Shown here: positions 22,965 to 31,871 of the stretch, piece after piece | Numbering within the stretch: position 1 is the stretch's first letter | How the letters are laid out: every line of letters begins with the position of its first letter | Source of the DNA: Flavobacteriales bacterium | GTDB lineage: Bacteria > Bacteroidota > Bacteroidia > Flavobacteriales_F > PHOS-HE28 | DNA length: 64,000 nt | Direction: 5' to 3' | NCBI GenBank assembly: GCA_016705545.1 | Contig: JADIYA010000001.1 | Coordinates: 248,001 to 312,000 of the forward strand | Made by a program: the position numbers and the translations under genes | Notes under the pieces: model-generated | Databases searched by the model: none | What the model was told of the DNA's origin: nothing | The model's input: the letters and a program-made list of their open reading frames with translations, nothing else

Positions 22965-24188
22965 TCAGATGAGCTTGGCGAGGGCGATCTCGAAGGCGGT
23001 GCGGGTGAGGTGCGTGCGCTGGCTGTTGCGGGCATGGCAATCTTCAATGGCCTTGGCGATCACCTGGCTCACATCCTCGAAGATGGCCTTGTCTGATAAC
23101 GCATTGCCGGGCTGCATGCAATATGCGAACACCCGCGCCATGCCGCAGTTGGCGATGAAGTCGGGGATCACGCTGGCGATGCCGTCGGCGTGCTCGCCAA
23201 TGGGACCGTAGAAGATCTGCGGATCGGCGAAGGGCACGTTGGCGCCGCTGCTGATGACTTCCAAGCCGCCTTTTGCCATACGATCCACTTGGTCCTGCAT
23301 GACCAACCGGCTGGCGGCACAGGGCAGGAACACTTCGGCACCGATGTCCCAGATGCGCGCGTTCACCTCCTCGAAGGGCAGCATGTCCTGGATGCGGAGC
23401 GCGTTCCCGGCCTTTTCAGTGAAGAGTCCTTTCACCTCCCCTGCACTGAAACCCTCAGGGCGGATGGCGCCGCCGTGCCGATCGATGATGCCCACGATGC
23501 TGGCACCCTGTTGAGCGAGGTAATAACCAGCAGCCGCGCCCACGTTGCCCCAGCCTTGCACGATGACTCGCTTGCCTTTCAGTTCCCCGCCGAACACACG
23601 GTAATAGTGGCGCACGCTCTCGGCCACGCCCCACCCGGTGATCATGTCGGCCACGGCGTACTTGCCCGCGGCCGGCACGTAGGCGGTATCGTCCACCACT
23701 TTGCTCACGCCTTCGCGCAGTTGGGCGATGGCCTTCAGCTTCACCTCCTCCTGCGTGCCGATGTGGCCATTGACCACGCCCTCTTGCGGATGGCGCAAGC
23801 CATACCGCTCGGTGATGGGGATCACATCGTGCAATTCGTCCACATTCAGGTCGCCGCCGGTGCCGTAGTAGGTCTTCAGCAAGGGCATCACGGCCTTGTA
23901 CCAGCGGTCGAGCACGGCATTCTTGCGCGGGTCGGCGGGGTCGAAGTCGATGCCGCTCTTAGCACCGCCGATCGCGGGGCCGCACACGCTGAACTTCACC
24001 TCCATGGTCTTGGCCAGGCTCTCCACCTCGCGCTTGTCGAGCCCTTTGCGCATGCGGGTGCCGCCGCCGGCCGCGCCGCCGCGCAGGCTGTTGATGACCA
24101 CCCAGCCGCGCGCGCCGGTGGGTGCATCGTTCCATTCGAAGACGATCTCGGGGGCGCGCTCCTCGAAGCGCTGAAGGGCATCACGCAT
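22965..24188 (-). CDS. Glu/Leu/Phe/Val dehydrogenase
   Basis: 407 aa. NAD(P)-dependent oxidative deamination of an amino acid (glutamate or leucine type). N-terminal 'GGAAGGGTRMRKG' and catalytic Lys in 'GPAIGGAKSGID'; a Rossmann domain with 'VIVQGWGNVGAAAGYYLAQQGA'; and 'EVISSGANVPFADP' near the C-terminus. Length and motifs fit the family but do not fix the substrate. A promoter element lies 16 nt upstream. Confidence 0.92.
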   Translation of the reverse strand: MRDALQRFEERAPEIVFEWNDAPTGARGWVVINSLRGGAAGGGTRMRKGLDKREVESLAKTMEVKFSVCGPAIGGAKSGIDFDPADPRKNAVLDRWYKAVMPLLKTYYGTGGDLNVDELHDVIPITERYGLRHPQEGVVNGHIGTQEEVKLKAIAQLREGVSKVVDDTAYVPAAGKYAVADMITGWGVAESVRHYYRVFGGELKGKRVIVQGWGNVGAAAGYYLAQQGASIVGIIDRHGGAIRPEGFSAGEVKGLFTEKAGNALRIQDMLPFEEVNARIWDIGAEVFLPCAASRLVMQDQVDRMAKGGLEVISSGANVPFADPQIFYGPIGEHADGIASVIPDFIANCGMARVFAYCMQPGNALSDKAIFEDVSQVIAKAIEDCHARNSQRTHLTRTAFEIALAKLI

Positions 24189-24204
24189 TTCCTATCGGTC
24201 GGGG

Positions 24205-24212
24205 CGAAAGTA
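24205..24212 (-). promoter_or_regulatory. -7 element for the dehydrogenase gene
   Basis: TACTTTCG on the minus strand followed by CCCCG; it ends 16 nt before the ATG at 24188. Confidence 0.55.
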
Positions 24213-24266
24213 GCCGCAGGCTTCAGCCGGTCGCCGCATAGGCGGCACGGTTATTCAAACCGCCTG

Positions 24267-25319
24267 TTAATAGGGCCTATGCACTGCCCCACCCGCACTA
24301 TCCCGCTTCGCGCCCGTCACACTGGCCAGCGCATTCGCCTCTCCGCGGATCCGCAGCACGCCGAGCAACGCGAACACCAGCGCTTCCTTGAAGTCGATGG
24401 TGGATCGGGGTGGCAGCACCAGTAATGCGCGGCTATGATCCGCGATGCGCTCGATGAGGAAGCGGTTGTGCGCACCTCCGCCCGTCACGAGCACTGGGCC
24501 ATCTGCTTTCTTCAATGCTTTGCTCAATTGCCAGGCGATATGCTCCACGACCGTGCGCAGCCGCTTGCCGACGGGCTGATCGCGATCGTTGATCAAGGGC
24601 AGCACCGCTTCCTCGAACCATTCGCGGCCCAGCGATTTCGGCGGCCGCTGCCGGTGGAAAGGCAATCGGTTGAGGTCGGCGAGCAGTTCGGCGCTGAAAT
24701 GGCTGCCGCGCGCGATGTCGCCATTGCGGTCGAAGGGCTGACCAGCTTCGACCGCCAGGTGATTGAGCGCTTGGTTGCCGATGCAGACATCGTAGCCGGT
24801 GATGCGCTTGGGGCCGTGCAGGCTGATGTTGCAGATGCCGCCGAGGTTGATGAAGGTTCTGTAATCCGGGAAGAGCAGCTTCTCGCCCAGCGGCACCAGC
24901 GGCGCGCCTTGACCACCGGCGGCCACATCGGCGCTGCGGAAATCGCAGACGGTTGTGATGCCGGTGATGGCCGCGATGCGCGCACCCGAGCCGATCTGCG
25001 TGCTGAAGCCCAACTCGGGTCGATGGAAGATGGTGTGCCCGTGGGATGCGATGAGCTCGGATTTCTCTCCGCGCAGGAAGCGCTTGCTGGCCTGGCCGAT
25101 GAATGCGCCGAGGTCGGCATCGAGTTGCACGAGCTCCAGCGCGCTGCCGTGCATGACGTTCAGCAGCCGATCGCGCAGCGCCGGTGGATAGGGCACCGTG
25201 CGCGCCTTGAGGATGGCATGGCGCCAGCGGCCGCGCTTCTCCTGCAGCTCGCACAGGGCGAGGTCCAGGCCATCGAGGGAGCTGCCGCTCATGATGCCGA
25301 GCGCGCGGTAGGTGGGCAT
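24267..25319 (-). CDS. anmK: Anhydro-N-acetylmuramic acid kinase
   Basis: 350 aa. Phosphorylates and opens anhydroMurNAc from recycled cell wall. Starts 'MPTYRALGIMSGSSLDGLDLALCE', the family ATP/substrate motif; 'ASHGHTIFHRP' and 'VLVTGGGAHN' follow. The start at 25319 matches the family N-terminus; an extension to 25373 would translate heptad repeats. It is divergent from dapF and mltG, also wall-metabolism genes. Confidence 0.93.
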   Translation of the reverse strand: MPTYRALGIMSGSSLDGLDLALCELQEKRGRWRHAILKARTVPYPPALRDRLLNVMHGSALELVQLDADLGAFIGQASKRFLRGEKSELIASHGHTIFHRPELGFSTQIGSGARIAAITGITTVCDFRSADVAAGGQGAPLVPLGEKLLFPDYRTFINLGGICNISLHGPKRITGYDVCIGNQALNHLAVEAGQPFDRNGDIARGSHFSAELLADLNRLPFHRQRPPKSLGREWFEEAVLPLINDRDQPVGKRLRTVVEHIAWQLSKALKKADGPVLVTGGGAHNRFLIERIADHSRALLVLPPRSTIDFKEALVFALLGVLRIRGEANALASVTGAKRDSAGGAVHRPY

Positions 25320-25333
25320 GGGGCAAAGGAAGG

Positions 25334-25441
25334 GGTTGAAGAGGTTGAGGTGTGAGGTGTGAAGGTTGAGCAACTGCAGCGTCGACCTCTGCGGGTCGCC
25401 GCGAGGGATTGAAGGTTAGAAGCCAGAAGCCGGAAGTGGCA
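25334..25441. repeat. Two heptanucleotide repeat tracts between anmK and dapF
   Basis: First tract: GGTTGAA (25334), then after 2 bases GGTTGAG, GTGTGAG, GTGTGAA, GGTTGAG (25343-25370). Second tract: GATTGAA, GGTTAGA, AGCCAGA, AGCCGGA, AGTGGCA (25407-25441) in strict 7-base phase. They occupy most of the 146-bp divergent spacer. Confidence 0.6.
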
Positions 25442-25465
25442 TCGCACCCGACCCATCTTTGCGGC

Positions 25466-26245
25466 ATGCTCCTCGCCTTCTCCAAGTGGCACGGCACCGG
25501 CAACGACTTCATCCTGGTGGATGATCGCACGGGAAATTTCCCAGCAAGCGATCTCGACCTCGTGCGCCGCCTCTGTGACCGCCACTTCGGCATCGGCAGC
25601 GATGGCCTGATCCTGGTGCAGGGGCCGCGCGAAGCGGGCATGGACTTCCACATGGAGTTCTTCAACCCTGATGGGAGCAAGAGCTTCTGCGGCAACGGCA
25701 GCCGCTGCGCCTTCGCGGCGTGGAGCGCGTTGCACGGCCGCATTGAGCTTGGGCGCTTCACCGCGATCGATGGCGCGCACGAGGGCGCATGGCACGGCGA
25801 GGAAGTGGCGGTGACCCTGGGCAATGTGCCTTACGTGTCGCAAGGCGACGACCACGATTTCATCCACAACGGGTCGCCGCACGAGATCGTGCGCGTGGCC
25901 GATGTGGATGCGGTGGAGATCATGGTGGATGGACCGAAGCGTGCGCACCATGAGCGGCGCGGCTCCGGCGGCACCAATGTGAACTACATGCGCGTGGCCG
26001 AAGGCGTGATCCGCATGCGCACCTTCGAGCGCGGCGTAGAAGCGGAGACTTTGAGCTGCGGCACGGGCGTGGTGGCGGCGGCACTGAGCGCGATGGCCCG
26101 GCGGGAAGCGCAATCGCCGGCACGGGTGATCACGCGCGGCGGCCACTTGATGGTTGAAGCCGAGCGCGTGGATCGCGAAGGCTGGGGAAAGATCAGGCTC
26201 ATCGGCCCGGCCGTGCGCGTGTTCGAGGGCAGCATCACGATCTGA
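25466..26245 (+). CDS. dapF: Diaminopimelate epimerase
   Basis: 259 aa. Converts LL- to meso-diaminopimelate for lysine and peptidoglycan. The two catalytic cysteines are Cys75 ('FCGNGSRCA') and Cys198 ('SCGTGVVAAA'), each in its conserved loop. The start at 25466 matches 'FSKWHGTGNDFILVDD' at the family N-terminus; a possible weak -7 element (CATCTTTG) ends 4 nt upstream. It is followed after 3 nt by mltG. Confidence 0.96.
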   Translation: MLLAFSKWHGTGNDFILVDDRTGNFPASDLDLVRRLCDRHFGIGSDGLILVQGPREAGMDFHMEFFNPDGSKSFCGNGSRCAFAAWSALHGRIELGRFTAIDGAHEGAWHGEEVAVTLGNVPYVSQGDDHDFIHNGSPHEIVRVADVDAVEIMVDGPKRAHHERRGSGGTNVNYMRVAEGVIRMRTFERGVEAETLSCGTGVVAAALSAMARREAQSPARVITRGGHLMVEAERVDREGWGKIRLIGPAVRVFEGSITI

Positions 26246-26248
26246 TCC

Positions 26249-27274
26249 ATGGCGAAGCGCAAAGGCAAATGGCTGGTGGCCGGTGCGGTCCTGGCGGCTG
26301 CGGCTGGCCTAGCGGTTTTCGTGGCGTGGCATGAGGTGATGGGCCCATCGACGCGCTTCACGGACGAGAGCCGCGTGCTGTTGATCCCCACCGGATCGGA
26401 TTTTCGAACGGCCATGGACAGCTTGGAGCGCATTGAGGCGGTGCACGATGAACGCGCGGCGGAACTGTTGCTGAAGCGCGGCACCATCAAGCCCGGCCGC
26501 TACCGCGTGAAGAAGGACATGAACCTGCGCGCCATCGCTCGCATGCTGCATGCCGGTGAGCAGGAGCCCGTGCGCATCACCTTCAGCAATGTGGATCACC
26601 TGCAGGAATTGTCGGGACGATTAGGACGCGCGCTGGAGCCGGACTCCGTTGCCTTCCTGAAGGCTTTCCTTGACCCCGACCAGCAACGCGAGGCGGGGCT
26701 GAGCGACGCCACCATGATCAGCCTGTTCCTGCCCAACACCTACGAGTTGTGGTGGACCACCACGCCCGATCAGTTCATCGCGCGCATGCGGAAGGAACAC
26801 GTTGCCTTCTGGAACGAGAGCAGGCGCGAGCAGCTCGCCGCATTGAAGCTCTCGGCTGCCGAAGCCAGCACGTTGGCCAGCATCGTGCAGGCCGAAACGG
26901 TGAAGATGGCCGATGCGCCCACGATCGCTGGCGTGTATCTCAACCGCCTGCGCATCGGCATGCCGCTTCAAGCCGACCCGACGCTCAAGTTCGCATTGGG
27001 AACCGGCGAGGTGCAACGCTTGCTCAATCGCGACAAGGAGGTGGATTCACCTTACAACACGTACCGCTACACCGGCCTGCCGCCGGGACCCATCAACATG
27101 CCGGAGCCGCGCTTCATCGATGCCGTGCTCAGCGCGCCCAAGCACGATTACCTCTATTTCTGCGCCCGCGCCGACCTGAGCGGCTACAGCGATTTCGCGC
27201 GCACTTACGATCAGCACCTGGTGAATGCGCGCCGATACCAGAAGGCGCTGAACGCGCGGAAGATCTACAGGTGA
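26249..27274 (+). CDS. mltG: Endolytic murein transglycosylase MltG
   Basis: 341 aa. Inner-membrane lytic transglycosylase that cuts nascent glycan strands and limits their length. One N-terminal helix (~10-27), a LysM-like segment ('GTIKPGRYRVKKDMNLRAIARML'), and the YceG catalytic domain with Glu in 'ASIVQAETVK' and 'ADPTLKFALG' downstream. The dapF-mltG-phosphomutase order groups cell-wall functions. Confidence 0.94.
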   Translation: MAKRKGKWLVAGAVLAAAAGLAVFVAWHEVMGPSTRFTDESRVLLIPTGSDFRTAMDSLERIEAVHDERAAELLLKRGTIKPGRYRVKKDMNLRAIARMLHAGEQEPVRITFSNVDHLQELSGRLGRALEPDSVAFLKAFLDPDQQREAGLSDATMISLFLPNTYELWWTTTPDQFIARMRKEHVAFWNESRREQLAALKLSAAEASTLASIVQAETVKMADAPTIAGVYLNRLRIGMPLQADPTLKFALGTGEVQRLLNRDKEVDSPYNTYRYTGLPPGPINMPEPRFIDAVLSAPKHDYLYFCARADLSGYSDFARTYDQHLVNARRYQKALNARKIYR

Positions 27275-27294
27275 GCGAGCTCCTGCGAGCCGCC

Positions 27295-27302
27295 TATTTT
27301 CG
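27295..27302 (+). promoter_or_regulatory. -7 element before the phosphohexomutase gene
   Basis: TATTTTCG followed by CGCCCG, 32 nt upstream of the ATG at 27335. Confidence 0.5.
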
Positions 27303-27334
27303 CGCCCGCTCCGAACAAGGGGAGCCAAGGACAG

Positions 27335-28733
27335 ATGACCAAGATCAAATTCGGCACCGACGGCTGGCGCGCCATCATCGCGCAGGAATTCACGGTTGAC
27401 AATGTGGCGCGCGTGAGCGTGGCCGTAGCGGATTGGGTGCTGAAGAAGCAGCCCGGCAACACCCGCATCGTGCTGGGCCACGATTGCCGCTTCGGCGGGG
27501 CGCTCTTCGCCGAGACCTGCGCCAAGGTGTTCGTGAGCCGCGGCATCGAAGTGCACCTGGCCGAAGGCTTCGTGAGCACACCGATGATCTCGCTCGGCGC
27601 GCAGCGCGTGCAGGCCGGCATGGGCGTGGTGCTCACCGCCAGCCACAATCCGCCCAGCTACAACGGCTACAAGCTGAAGGGCATCCACGGCGGCCCACTG
27701 ATCCCCGAAGAGGTGCAGGAGGTGGAGGACATGATCCCCGCTGCGCACGGCATCGACCTCTCCTCAATCAATCTCGATGAGGCGCGCGAAGGGCCTGCTG
27801 AAGTCGATCGACCTCGAGACCATGTACGTGGATCACGTGGAGAAGAGCTTCGACATGAAGGCCATCCGCGAATGCGGCATGCGCTGGGGCTACGATGCCA
27901 TGTATGGCGCTGGACAGAACGTGATGCGGCGCATCCTTCCTAAAGCCACCTTCCTCCATTGCGACTACAACCCCTCCTTCATGGGCCAGGCGCCGGAGCC
28001 CATCCACAAGAACCTCGGCGAGTTCAGCGCGCTGATCAAGCAAGGCGGGATCGATTGCGGACTGGCCACCGACGGCGACGCCGACCGCATCGGCCTGTAC
28101 AATGGTCGCGGTGAGTTCATCGACTCGCACCACATCATCCTGCTGCTCATCCATTACCTGGTGAAATACAAGAAGTTCACCGGTAAGGTGGTGGTGGCCG
28201 TGAGCACCACGCCGAAGGTGAAGAAGCTCTGCGAGCACTACGGCCTCGAGTACCGCGTGACCAAGATCGGCTTCAAGTGGATCAGCGGCATCATGATCAC
28301 CGAGGACGTGCTGCTGGGCGGTGAGGAGAGCGGTGGCATCGCGATCAAGGGCCACATCCCCGAGCGCGATGGCATCTGGATGGGCCTCACCATCTGGGAA
28401 TTCATGGCCAAGAGCGGCAAGACCCTCGACGAGCTGATTGCCGAGGTGTACGCCATCGTGGGGCCCTTCGCCTACGAGCGGAACGATCTCCACATCAGTG
28501 AGGCGCTGAAACAGCAGGTGCTCAAGGACTGCGACAGCTACACGCGCTTCGGCGACCTGGAAGTGCGCCGCGTGGAGACCATTGACGGCCACAAGTTCCA
28601 CTTCGATGGCGAGCAATGGCTCATGATCCGCGCGAGCGGCACTGAACCGGTGCTTCGCTGCTACGCGGAATCGAGCACCATGGCTGGTGCGCAGGCTGTC
28701 CTCGCAGCGTGCAAGAAGACGATCGGCGCCTGA
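27335..28733 (+). pseudogene. Phosphoglucomutase/phosphomannomutase, interrupted by one frameshift
   Basis: The frame from 27335 reads a good alpha-D-phosphohexomutase start ('KFGTDGWRAIIAQEF') through the phosphoserine loop 'TASHNPPSYNGYK', then degenerates after 'SSINLDEAR'. The frame one base over, from about 27777, carries the rest: metal-binding 'DGDADR', sugar-binding 'GGEESGG', and phosphate-binding 'RASGTEPVLR'. The break falls in a GCGCGCG run near 27780-27787; adding back one GC dinucleotide would give the smooth reading EARAKGLLK. All catalytic motifs survive, so this is a sequencing/assembly error, a very recent mutation or slippage, not an old pseudogene. The full protein would be about 466 aa, family-like. 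Confidence 0.88.
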
Positions 28734-28761
28734 TCGCATAGCCACTCCGATACCTTGCGCC

Positions 28762-29667
28762 ATGCGGCTCCTCCACCGTGCGGCCTTCGTGAGTGCTGGC
28801 CTGGCACTTCTTGCTCCATGGGCCAATGCACAGCCTGCTGACTCAAGTTCTACTTGCGAACGGCCTTGCAAGCGTTGCATCACCTGGGCCTCCGTGGGCG
28901 CCGGCGCATCGGCCTCGGCAGCCCTGGTCGGCCTCAATGAAGCGTGGTACGCTCAATACGGGCGCGAGCCCATGCACAGCTTCGACGATAGCGGCGAATG
29001 GCTGCAGCTGGACAAGACCGGGCACCTGCTCAGTGGCTACATGCTCGGGTCCTGGGGCCATGCCGCCATGAAGCATTGCGGCACGGGCGATCGCAGCGCG
29101 CGCTGGATCGGCGGCTCCGTTGGACTGGCCTTCATGACGGGCATCGAACTGCTCGACGGCACTTCTTCTGGCTGGGGCTTCTCGTGGAGCGACATGGCCG
29201 CCAATGCCGCAGGGGCTGGCCTCTTCATTGTGCAGGACGCAGCCTGGCGCGAACAGCGCATCGTGCCGAAGATCTCGTTACGCTTGACGCCTTACGCGGC
29301 ACAGCGACCTGATTTGCTCGGCGAAGGCGTTGCCGATCGCCTGCTGAAGGATTACAATGGAGTCACCCTCTGGTTCAGCGGCAACATCGCGAGCCTCAGC
29401 GGCAGCGCGCGCATCCCGAAGTGGCTGAATATCGCCGTGGGCTATGGCGCGGAAGGCATGGTGAGCGCGCATCCGGAAGAGCAGATCGGCAGCGATCCCG
29501 TGTTCCGTCAATTCTACCTCTCGCCCGACATCGACTTGACACGGATCCGGACACGCAGCAAGCTGCTGCGCACGCTGCTCTTCATGGCCAACAGCATCAA
29601 GGTGCCGTTGCCGGCGCTGGAGTACCGCAGCAACGGCGCATGGCGCGGCCATTGGCTCTACTTCTGA
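28762..29667 (+). CDS. DUF2279 (YfiM-like) protein with signal peptide
   Basis: 301 aa. Signal peptide of ~24 residues (ends ANAQ). The mature part has 'NEAWYAQYGREPMHSFDDSGEWLQLDKTGH' and 'SGWGFSWSDMAANAAGAGLF', the conserved features of DUF2279, a family of predicted periplasmic or outer-membrane-associated proteins with small hydrophobic segments. The biochemical role is unknown. The start at 28762 is set by the signal peptide. It ends 10 nt inside the convergent NUDIX gene. Confidence 0.82.
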   Translation: MRLLHRAAFVSAGLALLAPWANAQPADSSSTCERPCKRCITWASVGAGASASAALVGLNEAWYAQYGREPMHSFDDSGEWLQLDKTGHLLSGYMLGSWGHAAMKHCGTGDRSARWIGGSVGLAFMTGIELLDGTSSGWGFSWSDMAANAAGAGLFIVQDAAWREQRIVPKISLRLTPYAAQRPDLLGEGVADRLLKDYNGVTLWFSGNIASLSGSARIPKWLNIAVGYGAEGMVSAHPEEQIGSDPVFRQFYLSPDIDLTRIRTRSKLLRTLLFMANSIKVPLPALEYRSNGAWRGHWLYF

Positions 29668-30224
29668 AGCGAGATACCGCCATCGCGCAGCAGGCGATCC
29701 ACCTTCAGAACGCCGGCCACGGTGAGGCTGTCGCGCAATTCACCGCGCATCACCATTTCCACCAACTCAGCGAAGGGCACTTTGCGCAGCTCGAGCTGCT
29801 CGTTGTGGTCGGGCTCCGGCTCGTGGAAGGTGAGTCCTTGCGCCACGTAGATGATGGCCACTTCGTCGCTGGCGCTGTTGCTCAGGTCCATCTGCAGCAC
29901 CTCGGTCCAATGCTCCGCCACGATGCCCGCCTCTTCGCGCAATTCACGTTGGGCGCTCTCGATCGGTGGACGCTCGCGCGATCCTCCGCCCTCGATGATC
30001 TCCCAGCTGTACGCATCGATGGGGTAGCGGTACTGCCCGACGATCCATGTGTTGCCCTCCTCATCCAAGGGGATGATGCCCACCGCCAGGTTCTTGAAAT
30101 GCACCACGCCGTAAATGCCCTCGCGCCCGCTGGGGTCAATGATCTGGTGGTGGCTCACGCTGATCCATGGGGTGCTGTACCGCTCCTCAAACGACAGCGT
30201 CTTCCAAGGGCCGCGTTCTTCCAT
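29658..30224 (-). CDS. NUDIX hydrolase, ADP-ribose pyrophosphatase-like
   Basis: 188 aa. The Nudix box reads G-(x)-E-(x)-RELREEAGI at ~80-100 ('IESAQRELREEAGI') with 'SWEIIEGGGSRER' before it, as in ADP-ribose pyrophosphatases. It would hydrolyse nucleoside diphosphate sugars such as ADP-ribose. A near-consensus promoter element lies 4 nt upstream of the ATG. It overlaps the end of the DUF2279 gene by 10 nt. Confidence 0.9.
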   Translation of the reverse strand: MEERGPWKTLSFEERYSTPWISVSHHQIIDPSGREGIYGVVHFKNLAVGIIPLDEEGNTWIVGQYRYPIDAYSWEIIEGGGSRERPPIESAQRELREEAGIVAEHWTEVLQMDLSNSASDEVAIIYVAQGLTFHEPEPDHNEQLELRKVPFAELVEMVMRGELRDSLTVAGVLKVDRLLRDGGISLQK

Positions 30225-30228
30225 GCGG

Positions 30229-30236
30229 CAAGTTTA
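30229..30236 (-). promoter_or_regulatory. -7 element for the NUDIX gene
   Basis: TAAACTTG on the minus strand, one mismatch to TAnnTTTG, ends 4 nt before the ATG. Confidence 0.4.
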
Positions 30237-30266
30237 CCGGTGCGGCTCCGGTTGAATCGCTTCGGC

Positions 30267-30274
30267 TACATTCG
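30267..30274 (+). promoter_or_regulatory. -7 element for efp
   Basis: TACATTCG followed by CGGCCC; it ends 22 nt before the efp ATG. Confidence 0.55.
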
Positions 30275-30296
30275 CGGCCCATTCAACTGACCCGCC

Positions 30297-30860
30297 ATGG
30301 CCTCCACCGCCGACGTGAACATCGGATCCTACATCCGCTTCAATAACGACATCTGCCAGATCATGGAGTGGCAGCATCGCACGCCAGGCAACCTGCGCGC
30401 CTTCTACCAGGGCAAGATGCGCAACCTCCGCAACGGCAAGCTCAACGAGCACCGTTGGCGCAGCGGCGAGAGCATGGAGGTGCTTCGGGTCGAGATCCAC
30501 GAACTGCAATACCTCTACCGCGAGGGCGACAACCTGGTGTGCATGGACCAGGCCACCTTCGACCAGAAGTACATCCCGGTGGCGCTCTTCGGCGACACCA
30601 TGAAATTCATGCGCGAGGAGATGGTGGTGCAGATCGGATTCGAGAGCGAGGTGCCCATTTTCGCCCGCCCGCCGAAGACCGTGGAGCTCACGGTGGCAGA
30701 GGCCGAGCATGCCGTGAAGGGCGATACCAGCAACAAGGTGATGAAGCTGGCCAAGCTTGATAACGGCACAGAGCTCATGGTGCCGCTCTTCGTGGAGGCT
30801 GGCACGGTGATCCGCATCGACACCGAGACGGGCGAATACCTGGATCGCGTGAAGAAATAG
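30297..30860 (+). CDS. efp: Elongation factor P with an atypical tip loop
   Basis: 187 aa. Ribosome-binding factor that relieves stalling at polyproline stretches. Three beta domains: KOW-like (~1-63), OB (~65-125) and C-terminal OB with 'VKGDTSNKVMKLAKL' and 'VPLFVEAGTVIRIDTETGEYLDRV'. The domain I tip loop reads Pro30-Gly31-Asn32-Leu33-Arg34 where most EF-Ps have PGKG or PGRG. The residue that is normally modified (Lys34 in E. coli) therefore aligns with Asn. The fold residues around it are conserved, so the protein is probably functional without lysylation or rhamnosylation. Confidence 0.92.
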   Translation: MASTADVNIGSYIRFNNDICQIMEWQHRTPGNLRAFYQGKMRNLRNGKLNEHRWRSGESMEVLRVEIHELQYLYREGDNLVCMDQATFDQKYIPVALFGDTMKFMREEMVVQIGFESEVPIFARPPKTVELTVAEAEHAVKGDTSNKVMKLAKLDNGTELMVPLFVEAGTVIRIDTETGEYLDRVKK

Positions 30861-30881
30861 GCCGTCACGCATGGAACGGAA

Positions 30882-30905
30882 CGAAGCCCTCTGCAGAGGG
30901 CTTCG
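30882..30905 (+). terminator. efp terminator
   Basis: A perfect 10-bp stem CGAAGCCCTC/GAGGGCTTCG closes TGCA and is followed by CCATTTTC. Confidence 0.8.
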
Positions 30906-30921
30906 CCATTTTCGGCTCGGC

Positions 30922-30929
30922 TACCTTTG
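30922..30929 (+). promoter_or_regulatory. -7 element for the lpxD-like gene
   Basis: TACCTTTG, exact TAnnTTTG, followed by GCCGCC; it ends 17 nt before the GTG start. Confidence 0.65.
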
Positions 30930-30946
30930 GCCGCCAACCATACCGC

Positions 30947-31870
30947 GTGATCCTCCCTCAGCCCCTCACCGCCATCGAGCTCGCCGCCCTGATCGGCGCT
31001 GAAGCACACGGCAACACGCAGCGCCTCGTCACCGGCCTCAACGAGATCAACCGCGTGGGCGAGGGCGATCTGGTGTACGTGGACCATCCGAAGTGGTATG
31101 AGAAGGCCCTGAACAGCGCGGCCACCACCATCCTGATCGACAAGGCCGTAGAGCCGCCAACGGGCAAGGCCATCATCATCAGCCCTGATCCCTGCCGCGA
31201 TTACAATGCACTGGTGAAGCTCTTCATGCCACGTGCCGGCTGGGGTGCTGAAGGCATCGTGATCGGCGAAGGGTCGCAGGTCCATTCTTCAGCGGTGATC
31301 GGACCGCACGTGACCATCGGCCGTGATTGCATCATCCACCCCAACGTGGTGATCTACGAGCGCACCATCATCGGCGACCGCGTGACGATCCACGCCAATG
31401 CCGTGATCGGCGCCGACCCCTTCTACTACAAGAAGCGGCCATCGGGCTACGACAAGATGGAGCCCTGCGGCAGCGTGGTGATCGAGGACGATGTTGAGAT
31501 CGGGGCCCTCAGCACCATCGATCGCGGCGTAAGCGCTGATACGCGCATCGGCCGCGGCACTAAGATGGACAACCACGTGCAGGTGGGCCACGACACGCGC
31601 ATCGGCGAGCGCTGCCTCTTCGCTGCACACGTGGCCATCGCCGGCGCCTGCGTGATCGAGGATGGCGTCACGCTCTGGGGCCAGGTGGGCATCCCGAGCA
31701 AATTGCGCGTGGGCAAGGGCGCGGTGATCCTCGGCCAGAGCGGCATCCTCACCGATGCCGAAGCGGGCAAGACCTATCTGGGATCACCGGCACGCGAGGC
31801 GAAGCAAATGATGCGCGAGATCAGCCTGCGCGCCAAACTGCCGGAGATCGCCAAGAAGCTAGGCATCTGA
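30947..31870 (+). CDS. LpxD-like UDP-3-O-acylglucosamine N-acyltransferase
   Basis: 307 aa from a GTG start. The N-terminal uridine-binding-like domain (~1-98) is followed by left-handed beta-helix hexapeptide repeats (~100-270, e.g. 'SSAVIGPHVTIGRDCIIHP') and a helical C-terminus. The likely catalytic His is His215 in 'HVQVGHD'. It transfers a hydroxyacyl chain onto UDP-acylglucosamine in lipid A synthesis. Flavobacteriales often carry a second, shorter LpxD-like gene next to efp; this looks like that paralogue, so a different acyl or sugar substrate is possible. Confidence 0.85.
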   Translation: MILPQPLTAIELAALIGAEAHGNTQRLVTGLNEINRVGEGDLVYVDHPKWYEKALNSAATTILIDKAVEPPTGKAIIISPDPCRDYNALVKLFMPRAGWGAEGIVIGEGSQVHSSAVIGPHVTIGRDCIIHPNVVIYERTIIGDRVTIHANAVIGADPFYYKKRPSGYDKMEPCGSVVIEDDVEIGALSTIDRGVSADTRIGRGTKMDNHVQVGHDTRIGERCLFAAHVAIAGACVIEDGVTLWGQVGIPSKLRVGKGAVILGQSGILTDAEAGKTYLGSPAREAKQMMREISLRAKLPEIAKKLGI

Positions 31871-31871
31871 A

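Noticed and set aside
23190..24425. 411-codon plus-strand frame opposite the dehydrogenase gene
   Set aside because: His/Ala/Val-rich shadow with no domain; the minus frame carries the full family motifs.
27335..28733. Programmed frameshift in the phosphohexomutase
   Set aside because: No slippery heptamer or downstream stimulator is evident; a lost GC pair in a GC run is simpler. Kept only as an option to test.
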